A DNA stretch of 64,000 nt from Chromobacterium paludis (GCF_008275125.1 NZ_CP043473.1:3534001-3598000), one strand, 5' to 3'. Numbered from the stretch's first letter, positions 44,485 to 53,502 are shown. The notes: generated from the letters alone by a model not told the origin. Translations and numbers: made by a program.

Positions 44485-44582
44485 TGGCCACGAAAACCAC
44501 GAAAGGACACGAAAAGAAACCAAGCTCAACGCTTTCTCTCGTCCATCCATAACCCACGTTTTTCGTGGGTTTCGTGGCTGAA
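44485..44582. repeat. Inverted repeat built of CCACGAAA-type units
   Basis: The left arm (44485-44515) has three ACGAAA units: GGCCACGAAAACCACGAAAG, then GACACGAAAAG. The right arm (44551-44580) carries the complement (TTTTTCGTGGGTTTCGTGGC), and within it AACCCACG/CGTGGGTT forms a perfect 8-bp hairpin with a T5 loop. The arms enclose about 35 bases. It looks like a small non-coding mobile or REP-type element dropped into the hutG-hutU gap. Confidence 0.6.
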
Positions 44583-44591
44583 ATTCAGCTT

Positions 44592-45527
44592 CTAGCGTCG
44601 CAGATGGCGCGTCATCGACCACGCCAGCCGCGCCGCCGCCTTGGCGCCATGGCTGTCGATGTCGAAATCGGGATTGAATTCCACCAGGTCTGCGCCGGCT
44701 AGCTTGCCGCTCTTGGCGATGCGGCCAGCCAAGGCCTCCACCACGGCGATGTCCACGCCGTAGCCGGCCGGGGCCGACACCGCCGGCATCTGCGCCGCCG
44801 GCAATACGTCCAGGTCTATGGTCAGGTAGACCGCGTCCACGCTGTCGAGAAAGTCGGCCAATTGGCCGCGGATGTCGGCCAGCTGCCAGCCGTTCATGTC
44901 GGTATCCAGACGCCATTCGGCGCCCAAACGGCGGGCGGTGTCGAACAGCGCCTGGGTGTTGGCGGTTTCGGCCACGCCCAGGCACAGGTAGCGGAACACG
45001 CGGCCGTGGCGGGCGCAGTCGGCGGCGATCTGCGCGAACGGCGTGCCGCTGGTGGCCTCGGGAGCCTCGCGCAGGTCGAAGTGGGCGTCGAAATTGACCA
45101 CGCCGATGCGTTTGTCCGGATGCGCGGCGGACAGGCCCAGCCAGTGGCCATAGGCGGTTTCATGGCCGCCGCCCAGCACCAGCGGCAGATGGCCGGCGGC
45201 GATCACCTGCGCCACGCGCTGGCCCAGGCGCTGCTGCGCGGCCTCCAGATCGCCGTCGGCGCAGGCGACGTCGCCGGCGTCGTACAGCGGCAAGGTCGGG
45301 TGGTAGGCCAGGTTGGCCAGCGCCTTGCGCAAGACCTGCGGACCGCCGGCCGCGCCGACGCGGCCTTGATTGCGGCGCACGCCCTCGTCGCAGGCGAAGC
45401 CGATGATGGCGATGCCGGGCGCGCCGCTTTCCGGCAGGGCTTGCACCGACTGGTGCCAGCGCTTGGCCGCCTCGCCTTCGACCGCGTCCACGCGGCCGGT
45501 CCAAACCTTCATGTCCACCATTTGCAT
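44592..45527 (-). CDS. hutG: Formimidoylglutamase HutG
   Basis: A 311-residue member of the arginase/agmatinase family that splits N-formimino-L-glutamate into glutamate and formamide. Metal-binding residues are in GGGHETAYGHW, NFDAHFDLRE and TIDLDVLPAAQMPAVSAP. This makes the pathway the direct four-step type, with no HutF deiminase needed. ATG 45527 has AAGGA very close; ATG 45521 would have better spacing. It lies between hutI and hutU in the operon. Confidence 0.95.
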   Translation of the reverse strand: MQMVDMKVWTGRVDAVEGEAAKRWHQSVQALPESGAPGIAIIGFACDEGVRRNQGRVGAAGGPQVLRKALANLAYHPTLPLYDAGDVACADGDLEAAQQRLGQRVAQVIAAGHLPLVLGGGHETAYGHWLGLSAAHPDKRIGVVNFDAHFDLREAPEATSGTPFAQIAADCARHGRVFRYLCLGVAETANTQALFDTARRLGAEWRLDTDMNGWQLADIRGQLADFLDSVDAVYLTIDLDVLPAAQMPAVSAPAGYGVDIAVVEALAGRIAKSGKLAGADLVEFNPDFDIDSHGAKAAARLAWSMTRHLRR

Positions 45528-45585
45528 GCTTCCTTTATTGCCGCCCCGCCGGAAGCGCGCTGGCGTCCGGCGGGCCGAACGATGA

Positions 45586-46827
45586 TCAGTCGATAGATTG
45601 CGCCGCGCCGCGGAACACGCGCTGCTTCAGCAGCGGCACGCCCACGCTGTAGGCGATTTCAGCCGGATGACCGATGTCCCACACCAACAGGTCCGCCACG
45701 CAGCCAGCGGCCAGCCTGCCATGGGTGTCGCCGCGGCCCAGCGCCCGCGCCGCGTGGCGGGTGACGCCGGCCAGCGCCTCTTCCGGCGTCAGGCCGAACA
45801 AGACGCAAGCCTGGTTCATCGCCAGGCGAATAGACGCGAACGGGCTGGTGCCGGGATTGAGATCGGTGGACACCGCCATGGCCACGCCGGCGGCGCGCAG
45901 CTTGTCCACCGGCGGCTTCTGCGTCTCGCGCAGGAAATAGAAGGCGCCGGGCAGCAGCACCGCCACGGTGCCGGCGCGGCGCAGCGCCTCCACGCCGGCG
46001 TCGTCCAGGTATTCGATGTGGTCGGCCGACAGGCCGCCGAACTCGGCCACCAGCTCCGCGCCATGCAGATTGGACAGCTGCTCGACATGGCCCTTCACTT
46101 TCAAACCGTGCGCGCGCGCCGCCTCGAACACGCGGCGGGTTTGCGCCGGACTGAAGCCCACCGATTCGCAGAACGCGTCCACCGCTTCGGCCAGACCGGC
46201 GCGGGCGACGACTGGGAGGATGGATTCGACAATCAGGTCGACATAGCCGTCGGCGTCGCCGGCGTATTCCGGCGGCACCGCGTGCGCCGCCAGCAAGGTG
46301 GCGGCCACCTCCACCGGCAAGGAGTCCTGCAACCGGCGCGCGGCGGCCAGCTGCTTCAGCTCGTCGGCCTGGGTCAGGCCGTAGCCGGACTTGATCTCCA
46401 CCGTGGTCACGCCCTCGGCCATCAAGGCCTTGAGCCGCGGCAGGCTGGCCAGGGCCAGCTCTTCTTCGTCCAGCCAACGGGTGGCGCGCACGGTGGAAAC
46501 GATGCCGCCGCCCTCGGCGGCGATCTGCTGGTAAGGCACGCCGGCGAGCCGCTTTTCCCATTCCGCCGCCCGGCTGCCGCCGTACACCAGATGGGTGTGG
46601 CAGTCGATCAAGCCCGGCGTGATCCAGCGGCCCTGCAAGTCGAACACCTCGCCGTCGAAAGACGCGGCGTCCGCCTCGGCCTGCGGCAGCACCGCCTCGA
46701 TGTGGCCGTCCCGCAACAACAAGGCGTGGCCTTCCAGCGCGCCGTAAGGCGCGGCGTGGACGGGGTCCATGGTGGCCAGCCTGGCATTGAGCCACAGGCT
46801 GGGGCGGTGGGCGTGAATCGGCGGCAT
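45586..46827 (-). CDS. hutI: Imidazolonepropionase HutI
   Basis: A 413-residue amidohydrolase that opens the imidazolone ring to give N-formiminoglutamate. Metal ligands are seen in [14 protein letters not shown], then [21 protein letters not shown] and [11 protein letters not shown]. Length is standard (about 405). ATG 46827 begins the operon hutI-hutG-hutU-hutH, with an operator about 20 bases upstream. Only 58 bases separate it from hutG. Confidence 0.97.
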   Translation of the reverse strand: MPPIHAHRPSLWLNARLATMDPVHAAPYGALEGHALLLRDGHIEAVLPQAEADAASFDGEVFDLQGRWITPGLIDCHTHLVYGGSRAAEWEKRLAGVPYQQIAAEGGGIVSTVRATRWLDEEELALASLPRLKALMAEGVTTVEIKSGYGLTQADELKQLAAARRLQDSLPVEVAATLLAAHAVPPEYAGDADGYVDLIVESILPVVARAGLAEAVDAFCESVGFSPAQTRRVFEAARAHGLKVKGHVEQLSNLHGAELVAEFGGLSADHIEYLDDAGVEALRRAGTVAVLLPGAFYFLRETQKPPVDKLRAAGVAMAVSTDLNPGTSPFASIRLAMNQACVLFGLTPEEALAGVTRHAARALGRGDTHGRLAAGCVADLLVWDIGHPAEIAYSVGVPLLKQRVFRGAAQSID

Positions 46828-46846
46828 GACGGTCTCGCGCAGTGAT

Positions 46847-46884
46847 TTGTATATACAATTACGCGCATGGCCTGCCGCTGTCAA
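46847..46884 (-). promoter_or_regulatory. hut operon promoter with overlapping HutC operator
   Basis: Read leftward: -35 TTGACA (46884-46879), 17-base spacer, weak -10 TAATTG (46861-46856). The palindrome TTGTATATACAA (46847-46858) covers the -10 and start region. TGTA-N2-TACA is the HutC recognition form known from Pseudomonas. Bound repressor would block polymerase; urocanate should release it. Confidence 0.75.
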
Positions 46885-46933
46885 GCGGGCTGCTTGTAAA
46901 AAAACCGACAAATCCTTGATGTTGCACGGCAAT

Positions 46934-46958
46934 AAAAAAGGCTGCCCATGGGCAGCCT
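46934..46958 (-). terminator. Intrinsic terminator of hutC
   Basis: AGGCTGCCCATGGGCAGCCT (46939-46958) is a perfect palindrome, followed leftward by TTTTTTATT. It separates the hutC transcript from the hutI promoter. Confidence 0.9.
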
Positions 46959-46976
46959 GTCTAAACCTGTGCAAAT

Positions 46977-46986
46977 TGTATATACA
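46977..46986. promoter_or_regulatory. Second HutC operator
   Basis: TGTATATACA, identical to the core of the operator at 46848-46857, lies three bases after the hutC stop codon and 129 bases from the first site (centre to centre). It could act as an auxiliary site. Confidence 0.6.
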
Positions 46987-46989
46987 GAT

Positions 46990-47706
46990 TTACTTTTTCA
47001 CCCGCGTCTGCGAACGTAGCTTGTAGCGCAGCCCCGGATGGGTGAGCCGGGCGAAGCTGACCAGCTTCTTGTGCGACCACGTCCGCCTCAGCACCAGCAG
47101 GCAAGGCTCCGCCGCGGCGATGCCCAGCAAGGCCTGCTCCGCCACGCCCGGCAGCACGGCTTCCACGCTATGCTCAATATCAGTGAGCGGGCAGCTTTGC
47201 ATCAGGTAGTCGTTGGGGGTGCGCTGGCTGAAGTCCTGCTTCAGATAGTCCGGCGCGAAAGCCGGATTGACGTAACGGTCTTCCAACTGGATGGGCACGT
47301 CGTCCTCGCAGTGCACGATCAGCGAGTGATAGACGATGCCGCCGGCGCGCACGCTCAGCCGCAAGGCCACTTCCTCGCTGGCCGGCAGCGCCTCCAGCAG
47401 AATCACCTGGGCGGTGTGGCTGTGGCCGCGCGCCTCGATCTCGGCGGCGATATTGTTGATGTCGAGCAGCGGCGATTCCGCCTTGCGCTCGGCCACATAG
47501 GTGCCGTCGCCGGCGAAGCGCAGCAGAATGCCGGCTTCGGCCAGGTCGCGCACCGCCTTGTTCACCGTCATGCGGGACACGCCGAACTGGCGCGCCAGCT
47601 CCAGTTCCGGCGGAATCTTGCAGCCGGGTAGGAAATGGCGGTCGCGGATGCCGGACAGGATGTAGTCCTTGATCCGTTGATAACGGGGTTGCGGGGCGTC
47701 TGACAC
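46990..47706 (-). CDS. hutC: Histidine utilisation repressor HutC
   Basis: A 238-residue GntR-family (HutC subfamily) repressor. The N-terminal winged helix (about 1-75) has YQRIKDYILSGIRDRHFLPG and FGVSRMTVNKAVRDLAEAGIL. The C-terminal UTRA ligand domain, which binds urocanate, has ALRLSVRAGGIVYHSLIVHCE and QLEDRYVNPAFAPDYL. GTG 47706 follows GGAGCC and gives the standard length. It is upstream of and codirectional with the hut operon, but separated by a terminator, so it has its own transcript. Confidence 0.95.
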   Translation of the reverse strand: MSDAPQPRYQRIKDYILSGIRDRHFLPGCKIPPELELARQFGVSRMTVNKAVRDLAEAGILLRFAGDGTYVAERKAESPLLDINNIAAEIEARGHSHTAQVILLEALPASEEVALRLSVRAGGIVYHSLIVHCEDDVPIQLEDRYVNPAFAPDYLKQDFSQRTPNDYLMQSCPLTDIEHSVEAVLPGVAEQALLGIAAAEPCLLVLRRTWSHKKLVSFARLTHPGLRYKLRSQTRVKK

Positions 47707-47793
47707 CGTGGCTCCATGGATTAGAGAATGGCCGATTGTAGCGCGAGCGGCCGCATCGCTGGATGATCCAGCGCAGAAAACCGGAGGCAGGCC

Positions 47794-48234
47794 ATGATGA
47801 CCCTCTCGCAATGGCTGGCGGCTTACGACGAAAGCCACCGCCATCCTTTCAATATCGCCATGCACAAGCTGTGCGTGCCCTTGATCGCGCTATCGCTGCT
47901 GGGCATGCTGATGGTGCTGCCCGGGCCGCTGCCCTGGGCCTGGCTCACCGTGTTGGCCGGCGTGGTCTGGTACTGGCGGCTGTCGCAGCAGGCCGCGCTG
48001 GTGATGGCTCTGCTCAGCAGCCTGGCGCTGCTGCTGCTGACCCTGGCGCAAAGCGCCGGCCTGCCGCTGGGCCAGGCTTCGCTGCTGGTGTTCGCGCTGG
48101 CCTGGGTGGGCCAGTTTCTGGGCCACGCGCGCGAAGGCCGCAAGCCCTCCTTTACTCAAGACCTGCAATTCCTGCTGATCGGCCCCCTGTGGACGCTGCG
48201 CGCGCTGTGGCGGCGACTGGGGCTGATAGACTGA
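47794..48234 (+). CDS. Mpo1-like (DUF962) membrane protein
   Basis: A 146-residue membrane protein of the Mpo1/YGL010w family. The N-terminal block WLAAYDESHRHPFNIAMHKLCVPLI with its conserved His residues is diagnostic; yeast Mpo1 is an Fe-dependent dioxygenase for alpha-oxidation of 2-hydroxy fatty acids. Four membrane segments and the C-terminal GHAREGRKPSFTQDLQFLLIGPLW complete the family pattern. It is divergent from hutC. Bacterial function is not established. Confidence 0.88.
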   Translation: MMTLSQWLAAYDESHRHPFNIAMHKLCVPLIALSLLGMLMVLPGPLPWAWLTVLAGVVWYWRLSQQAALVMALLSSLALLLLTLAQSAGLPLGQASLLVFALAWVGQFLGHAREGRKPSFTQDLQFLLIGPLWTLRALWRRLGLID

Positions 48235-48310
48235 AAAGCTGATCCGCCGCAGCGCGCCGTAACGGCTGCGCGTTATCATCGAGCTTTTGATGGACTTCGA
48301 TGGAGCGCGC

Positions 48311-49171
48311 ATGTCCTATCCGCAAGGAATGAGCCTGGCCGAACTGGCGCCGGGCGTCGAACAGATTCTGCTGGCCGGCGACGGCTTCTCCGCCCGCATC
48401 GCCCTGCTGGGGGGCCAACTCATAGACTACCGGCGCGACGGCGACGCGCCGCTGTTCTACCTGTCGCCGCAAACCGCCTATCAGCCAGGCAAGGCGATAC
48501 GCGGCGGCGTGCCGGTATGCTGGCCCTGGTTCGGCGCGCATCCGTCCGACGCCGGCCAGCCGGCGCACGGCGTGGCGCGCCAGCAAGTCTGGTCCCTGAG
48601 CGAGGCCCGCCGCGACGGCGCGGTGTTCCACGTGGAACTGGATGGCCCGCGCCATGAGGGCCTGGCCGCCAAGCTGACCTTCCGCATCGGTCCGGACGGC
48701 GTGGACATCGCGCTGGCCACGATGAATCAAGGCGAGTCCGCGCAAACCGTCAGCGCCGCGCTGCATAGCTATTTCGCGGTGTCGGACATCGAACAAGTCC
48801 GCCTGCTGGGCTTGGAAAGCGCGCCGGCGCACGACAAGGTGGCGGACGCGCGGCTCAACCTGCCGGCCCAGCCCTTCCGCTTCAACGGCGAGGTGGACTT
48901 GCTGGTTTATCGCGGCGCGGCCATCACCCTCGCCGACGCCGGCTGGCGGCGCGAGGTGCGCATCGCCAGCGCTGGCTCCCATAGCGCCGTGGTGTGGAAC
49001 CCCGCGCCGGCCAAGGCCGCGCGGCTGGCGGATCTGCCGGATGAGGACTGGCGGTGCTTCGTCTGCGTGGAAACCGCCAACGCCGGCGACGACGCCCGCC
49101 AGCTGGCCCCGGGCGCAACCCATGTGCTGGCCTGTCGCCTGGATTTCTCTCGCAGCGGCGAGGCGTTATAA
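48311..49171 (+). CDS. yeaD: D-hexose-6-phosphate mutarotase YeaD-like
   Basis: A 286-residue aldose-1-epimerase-fold protein of the YeaD group, which interconverts anomers of glucose-6-phosphate. Blocks seen are LLGGQLIDYRRDGDAPLFYL, GGVPVCWPWFG, ALHSYFAVSDI (catalytic His) and WRCFVCVETAN (catalytic Glu). ATG 48311 follows GGAGCGC; an in-frame ATG eight codons earlier is less likely. It is closed by a terminator at 49182. Confidence 0.9.
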   Translation: MSYPQGMSLAELAPGVEQILLAGDGFSARIALLGGQLIDYRRDGDAPLFYLSPQTAYQPGKAIRGGVPVCWPWFGAHPSDAGQPAHGVARQQVWSLSEARRDGAVFHVELDGPRHEGLAAKLTFRIGPDGVDIALATMNQGESAQTVSAALHSYFAVSDIEQVRLLGLESAPAHDKVADARLNLPAQPFRFNGEVDLLVYRGAAITLADAGWRREVRIASAGSHSAVVWNPAPAKAARLADLPDEDWRCFVCVETANAGDDARQLAPGATHVLACRLDFSRSGEAL

Positions 49172-49181
49172 TCGTTGACTA

Positions 49182-49208
49182 GCCGCCGTGGCGATACGGC
49201 GGCGTTTT
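49182..49208 (+). terminator. Intrinsic terminator after yeaD
   Basis: GCCGCCGT (49182-49189) and ACGGCGGC (49196-49203) form an 8-bp stem with a six-base loop, followed by GTTTT. It begins 10 bases after the yeaD stop codon. Confidence 0.8.
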
Positions 49209-49231
49209 CCTGCTCACCGGACACCGCAGCA

Positions 49232-49777
49232 ATGGCTCGACCAGACAAGATATCCCGCTTCCTCCCGCTGACCTTTGCCAACGGCAACAGCGTACGCCGC
49301 TTCGGCAAGCATTGCCCGCAATGCCGCGCCATGGTCGGCGCCGAGCATATGGAGGGCATCGCCAGCCTGATGCAAGGCAAGATTTTCTTGTCCGCCGACG
49401 CGCAGTGCCCCAAATGCGGCGAAACCTTCCCGGTGGCCTGCGTCATCACCGACGACAAGCGCGTGCACCGCGTGATGCTGCCCCTGTGGATGTTCCGGCT
49501 CTGGCTGCGCACCGCCACCCGCCATGATCCGCAGCCGGCGGACAACGACAGCTGGGAAGTGGAGGCTGAGCCGGCGCAGGGCCTGATGCTGTCGGCCGAT
49601 GCCGAGGTGGTCCGCTCCGAGGAAATCCTGGGCCGCTTCCAGGGCGAACCGATCTGCGCCTGGATCGAATACCAGGGCCAGCGCTTCGTGTTCGACCGCG
49701 CCACCTCCGGCGGCAATCTGCGGCTGACCCCGTCCGAGCTGTTGCTGGAAGGCCGGCTGATCTACCGCCAGCTATAA
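49232..49777 (+). CDS. Hypothetical protein with zinc-ribbon Cys pairs
   Basis: A 181-residue cytoplasmic protein. Two CPxC pairs (HCPQCRAM at about 27 and QCPKCGETF at about 58) suggest a zinc ribbon in the N-terminal third. An aromatic, basic segment (LWMFRLWLRTATRH) and an acidic C-terminal beta-rich half follow. I do not recognise the family. The ATG at 49232 follows CACCGCAGCA, without a strong ribosome site. Confidence 0.7.
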   Translation: MARPDKISRFLPLTFANGNSVRRFGKHCPQCRAMVGAEHMEGIASLMQGKIFLSADAQCPKCGETFPVACVITDDKRVHRVMLPLWMFRLWLRTATRHDPQPADNDSWEVEAEPAQGLMLSADAEVVRSEEILGRFQGEPICAWIEYQGQRFVFDRATSGGNLRLTPSELLLEGRLIYRQL

Positions 49778-49810
49778 CGCCGCCGCTGCGGCGCGCAAGG
49801 CAGCAATGAA

Positions 49811-49838
49811 AAACGGCCGGGACGCATCCCGGCCGTTT
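49811..49838. terminator. Bidirectional terminator between convergent genes
   Basis: AAACGGCCGGGA (49811-49822) and TCCCGGCCGTTT (49827-49838) form a perfect 12-bp stem with a four-base loop. A/T tracts on both sides allow it to serve the zinc-ribbon gene and the convergent peptidase gene. Confidence 0.85.
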
Positions 49839-49859
49839 GGTTTGATTTACCGCTCGCGC

Positions 49860-51734
49860 TCAATGCACGCTGGCCGGGTAATGCGCGGCCACCCAGCTCT
49901 CGAAGCGGTCGAACATCGCCGCGTCGCCGGCCGCGTTGTCGGCGATCCGCTCCGCGCCGTGCACCAGGCGGATATGCGCGTCCAGATCGGCCGGGTATTG
50001 CGCCGGATAGTCGCGCGCGGCGGCATCGGCGATCAGCCGCTGCGCCTCGGCCCAGGCCTCGGCCGCGCTCTGGTTGCAGCTGTCGGCCAGGTAACGCGCG
50101 TTGAACGGCTCGCCGGTCAGGCGCACCAGCGTGGCGTTGTGGTTGATGCTGTTGCCCGGGCCCCAGTAGTGCTCGGCCAGCAGCGGGCCGATGGCCGGGT
50201 TGTCGGTCAGGTAGCCGAACTTGCCGATGAAGTAGGCGCGGGTCTGGTACACCGCCATATTGGCCAGCAGATAGCCGTGGTAGGCCGCGGCCGATTCCTG
50301 GTTCAGCAGGTGCGGAATGGCCATCAACGGGCGCGGGCTGACGTCCACGCCCAGGATGCGCTTCTCGCAATCGCGGGCCAGCCGCAGCACGCGCTCGGCG
50401 GAGAGTTCGCTCTCCGGCAGCGCGTACAGCTCGCGTTCGAAATAAGCGACGACGGCGATGGAGCGCTCGGCATAGGCGGCGAACGGCTGCGTCGCCTCGA
50501 TGCGCGCGCGGATCAGCTCGTCCGGGATGGCCTCGCCCTTGCTGTTGCGCGCATAGCGCTTCAGCCAGTCGGCGTCTTCCAGCAGGCTGTCGCAGAACAT
50601 GCTCTGGGTTTCAGCGTAAGCCATGGAAGTGGGCGCGAACTCCTGCGAGAAGCACGGCGAATTCTGCGTCACATTGGCGAAGTGCGCGGCGTGGCCGCCT
50701 TCGTGGAACAGGGTGTTGATGGCGCGCGCGCCGCTGCCCACCTGGTCCGGCGTGGCCTCGGCGGTGAAGTTGATCTGGCCCGGCACCCACTGGGCGCCGT
50801 CATAGAAGGCCGGGATCGGACCGTGGCAGAAGCCGTTCTGATACTTGCCCTCGCGCTCCACCAGGTCCAGCTGCATGGTGGCGCCGCGATACTGGATGCC
50901 CAGGCGGCGGAAGCTCATCACCCAGCGCTCCACCGCCTTGGCGAAGGGCAGGTAGGGGTCCATCTGGCGGGTGACGTCGCCGCTCATGTGGAAGCGCAGG
51001 TTGTGGCCCGACAGCGCGGTCTCGCCGTGTTTGGCTTTCAATGCATCCAGCGCGCGCTGGTTGGCGTCGCGGGTGCGCGCCTCGAAATCGTCCAGAATGG
51101 CGAACAGCTGATCCGGCGTCATCTGCTCGTTTTTCTTGACCTTGCATTCGAAATAATCGGCGTAGCCCAGGCTGCGCGCCAGCGCGTTGCGCTTGCTGAC
51201 GATGGCGAGGAAGCCGTTGTCCAGCGCCCAGCGCTCCAGCGCCAGGTAAGCGTCCAGCGAGCTCTTGCGCGCCGCCTCGTCGCGGTTGGTGCCCAAGTTG
51301 GTGCTGAGCATGCTCAGCGTCGCCTCTTCGCGCTCGCCGGCCTCGTTGAGGTGATGCATCTTATAAGCGCGGCGCTTGGCGAACAGCTCGGCCTCCAGCT
51401 CCACCAGCTCGGTCATCAGTTGGCGCGCTTCGTCGCTCTCGATGATGTTGCTTTCAAACACGGCCAGCCAGCCCTTGAAGCCGTGCAGCAAGGCATCGCG
51501 CTCGGCGTCGGCCGGCAGGGCCTGCAGCTCGGCGATGGCGTCTTTGGCGCGCGCCAGCCGCGCCGGGCTGGAAATGAAATCCTTGTAGGCTGCCTCGGCG
51601 CGGGCGAAGCCGGCGTCGTCGTCGGACACCGCCATATAGGTGTCCCAGAACAAGTCTTCCTTGGCCTTGTGCACGGCCAGGTAATCGTGATTGAGCGCGT
51701 CGAACTCGCGGCGCAGCGCTGCCAGTGCAGTCAT
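49860..51734 (-). CDS. M3-family metallopeptidase (oligoendopeptidase F-like)
   Basis: A 624-residue zinc peptidase of family M3. The active site HEGGH lies at about 344-348 with the third ligand expected in the following helix (FAPTSMAYAETQSMF). Flanking blocks AINTLFHEGGHAAHFANV and the C-terminal YYWGPGNSINHNATL-type segment (here HYWGPGNSINHNA) are clear. It has no signal peptide and is probably a cytoplasmic oligopeptidase. ATG 51734 has AAGGAG eight bases before it; ATG 51740 is too close. Confidence 0.88.
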   Translation of the reverse strand: MTALAALRREFDALNHDYLAVHKAKEDLFWDTYMAVSDDDAGFARAEAAYKDFISSPARLARAKDAIAELQALPADAERDALLHGFKGWLAVFESNIIESDEARQLMTELVELEAELFAKRRAYKMHHLNEAGEREEATLSMLSTNLGTNRDEAARKSSLDAYLALERWALDNGFLAIVSKRNALARSLGYADYFECKVKKNEQMTPDQLFAILDDFEARTRDANQRALDALKAKHGETALSGHNLRFHMSGDVTRQMDPYLPFAKAVERWVMSFRRLGIQYRGATMQLDLVEREGKYQNGFCHGPIPAFYDGAQWVPGQINFTAEATPDQVGSGARAINTLFHEGGHAAHFANVTQNSPCFSQEFAPTSMAYAETQSMFCDSLLEDADWLKRYARNSKGEAIPDELIRARIEATQPFAAYAERSIAVVAYFERELYALPESELSAERVLRLARDCEKRILGVDVSPRPLMAIPHLLNQESAAAYHGYLLANMAVYQTRAYFIGKFGYLTDNPAIGPLLAEHYWGPGNSINHNATLVRLTGEPFNARYLADSCNQSAAEAWAEAQRLIADAAARDYPAQYPADLDAHIRLVHGAERIADNAAGDAAMFDRFESWVAAHYPASVH

Positions 51735-51882
51735 TCCCATTTCTCCTTGAGGGTGTGGCCGCTCGGGTGGCGGCTTGCTTCCCGCCGTCGAAAAGGACGA
51801 CGGCATGCATGAGCAAGTCTCATTTCAAACACCCCACAAGGTCAAGAATTTACTTCATTTAACACAAGAAAAACATGAGTTA

Positions 51883-53181
51883 TCAGCATTGCTGGTCTAT
51901 AGGGTCCAGCGCTGGCCACCAGCACAGCGAAGCCTCGCGCGCAGCCTCGACAAAGCCCAGCTTCCGGTATAAGTCCAACGCGTGATAATGGGCATCGGCC
52001 ACGATGAGCAGCCGCGAGGTCCGTTGCAACCCCCATTGCGCCAGATGGCTGATCAGCTGGCTGGCCAGGCCCAGCCGCCGCACATGCGGCGCCGTGACCA
52101 CATGTTGGAAGCGCGCCATGCCGGGCAGCAGGAACAGGCCGGCGCTGCCCAGCAGCGCCTGGCCGTCGAACACGCCCCAGACATAGCCCTGGCCGGCCGC
52201 CTCCAGCGCCAGGAAGCGCCGCTCCCGGCCCTGCAGATAGGCGCGGTAATCGGCCTCGTCGTGGCCTGCCGCGCGCGTATCGGCCATCAACTGGCGCCAT
52301 TGCCGCCAGTCGCCCTCCCCGGCCAAGGGCCGGAGGGCCAGCCCGGCGCTGGCCGGAACCGGCCGCAACTCGGCCTCGTTCAACAGCAAGACCACGTTTT
52401 CCTCGTAGCGATAGCCCGCCCCCGTCCACTCGGCATAGCGGGACGCGCCGCCCGCCTCGTCCAAGGTCCACAGCAAGGTCCGATGGCGGACGCCCGCCGC
52501 ATCGGCGAAGGCGGCGTCGAAACGCCGCTCCCAATCCGCGCGCGCCTGCTCCGCCGGCGCATGGTCCAGCCATAAGACATTGCCGAAGTAATAGCCCGGC
52601 TGTCCCGGCGTCAAAACGCGCCAACAGCCGTCCAGCCGGTTCAAGACGCCGCCCTCCAGCCGCCAGTCGCTCTCCGCGCCTGGCATGGCCAAACTCAGGG
52701 CCAGCGTCGCCCTGCCATCGCGCGCAGGCCCTTCCACAAACCCCAGACTGGCCGCCAGGCGGCGCGCCGGCAGATTGCCCTCGGCGGTATCCGCCTCGAT
52801 CCGGCGCAGGCCCAATTGGTTGAAGCCGGCGTCCAGCAACAACCGGCCCGCCTCCCGCGCCAGCCCCTGGCCCCAAGACGACTCGGCCAGCTCCAGGCCG
52901 AAACTGGCCACGCCGGCCGCCGCGCCGTCGCGCAGGCCGACGGAGCCGATCAGCTCCCCGTCGTCGCGCCGGATGATGGCCAGCTGCCAGTTGCGCCGCG
53001 GCGCGCCCTGCTGCTCGATGAAACGCCGCAACAGCATGGCGGAAAACGCGGGGGAAACCTCGTCCCGCCGATAATGGCGGCCAAAGGCGGCGCTGGCGCG
53101 CAGCGCCTGGTAGCCGGATAGGTCATCCTCGCGGAAGTCGCGCAATTCCAGCCGCGGAGAAATCAAGGGAAGAATCAGCAT
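51883..53181 (-). CDS. Fusion of two GNAT acetyltransferase domains
   Basis: A 432-residue protein. The N-terminal half (about 1-170) is a RimJ/RimL-type GNAT (ISPRLELRDFREDDLSGYQAL, SSWGQGLAREAGRLLLDAGF, GNLPARRLAASLGFVE). A middle section (about 175-290) lacks a clear motif. The C-terminal half (about 300-430) is a second GNAT with VTAPHVRRLGLASQLISHL and ALDLYRKLGFVEAA. The two halves may act on different amino groups. ATG 53181 follows AAGGGC and overlaps the end of the small upstream gene. Confidence 0.85.
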   Translation of the reverse strand: MLILPLISPRLELRDFREDDLSGYQALRASAAFGRHYRRDEVSPAFSAMLLRRFIEQQGAPRRNWQLAIIRRDDGELIGSVGLRDGAAAGVASFGLELAESSWGQGLAREAGRLLLDAGFNQLGLRRIEADTAEGNLPARRLAASLGFVEGPARDGRATLALSLAMPGAESDWRLEGGVLNRLDGCWRVLTPGQPGYYFGNVLWLDHAPAEQARADWERRFDAAFADAAGVRHRTLLWTLDEAGGASRYAEWTGAGYRYEENVVLLLNEAELRPVPASAGLALRPLAGEGDWRQWRQLMADTRAAGHDEADYRAYLQGRERRFLALEAAGQGYVWGVFDGQALLGSAGLFLLPGMARFQHVVTAPHVRRLGLASQLISHLAQWGLQRTSRLLIVADAHYHALDLYRKLGFVEAAREASLCWWPALDPIDQQC

Positions 53182-53360
53182 AGGCCGCCCTTCTCCAGAC
53201 GGCATTGCTCCAGGCGCAACATGAGGCGCAGGCGCTCGTCGCCGTCGCGGGGATCGGTGGAAGAGATGTCGCGGCGCAGGGCCGCATCGGCAGGGCGCGC
53301 TTCGTCGCCCAGCATGTCGCGCAGCAGATGGCGCGACAGAACCATAAAGAACGATGCCAT
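53175..53360 (-). CDS. Small protein coupled to the GNAT fusion gene
   Basis: A 61-residue protein, no known family. A hydrophobic N-terminus (MASFFMVLSRHLLRDML) is followed by a charged helical part with many Arg and Asp/Glu (DERLRLMLRLEQCRLEKGG). Its TGA (53175-53177) lies two codons into the next gene, whose ATG is at 53181, giving a seven-base overlap and likely translational coupling. ATG 53360 has AGG at a loose distance. Confidence 0.55.
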   Translation of the reverse strand: MASFFMVLSRHLLRDMLGDEARPADAALRRDISSTDPRDGDERLRLMLRLEQCRLEKGGLC

Positions 53361-53502
53361 GATGGCGTTACCTGTAAAGAACGATAAAGAACAATGGCCG
53401 GCGCTTGCCGCCTGGCCGAACAAACCAACGCCGCGCTTGAAGGCGCGCGGCATGGAGTGCGCGCAGTCTGCCGCCGCGCGCTTTATCCGTCAAGCATTTA
53501 AA

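Noticed and set aside
48625..48638. GTTCCACGTGGAAC, a perfect palindrome resembling parS, inside the yeaD-like gene
   Set aside because: It differs from the ParB core at two symmetrical positions and encodes ordinary codons (Val-Phe-His-Val-Glu-Leu); kept out of the parS count.
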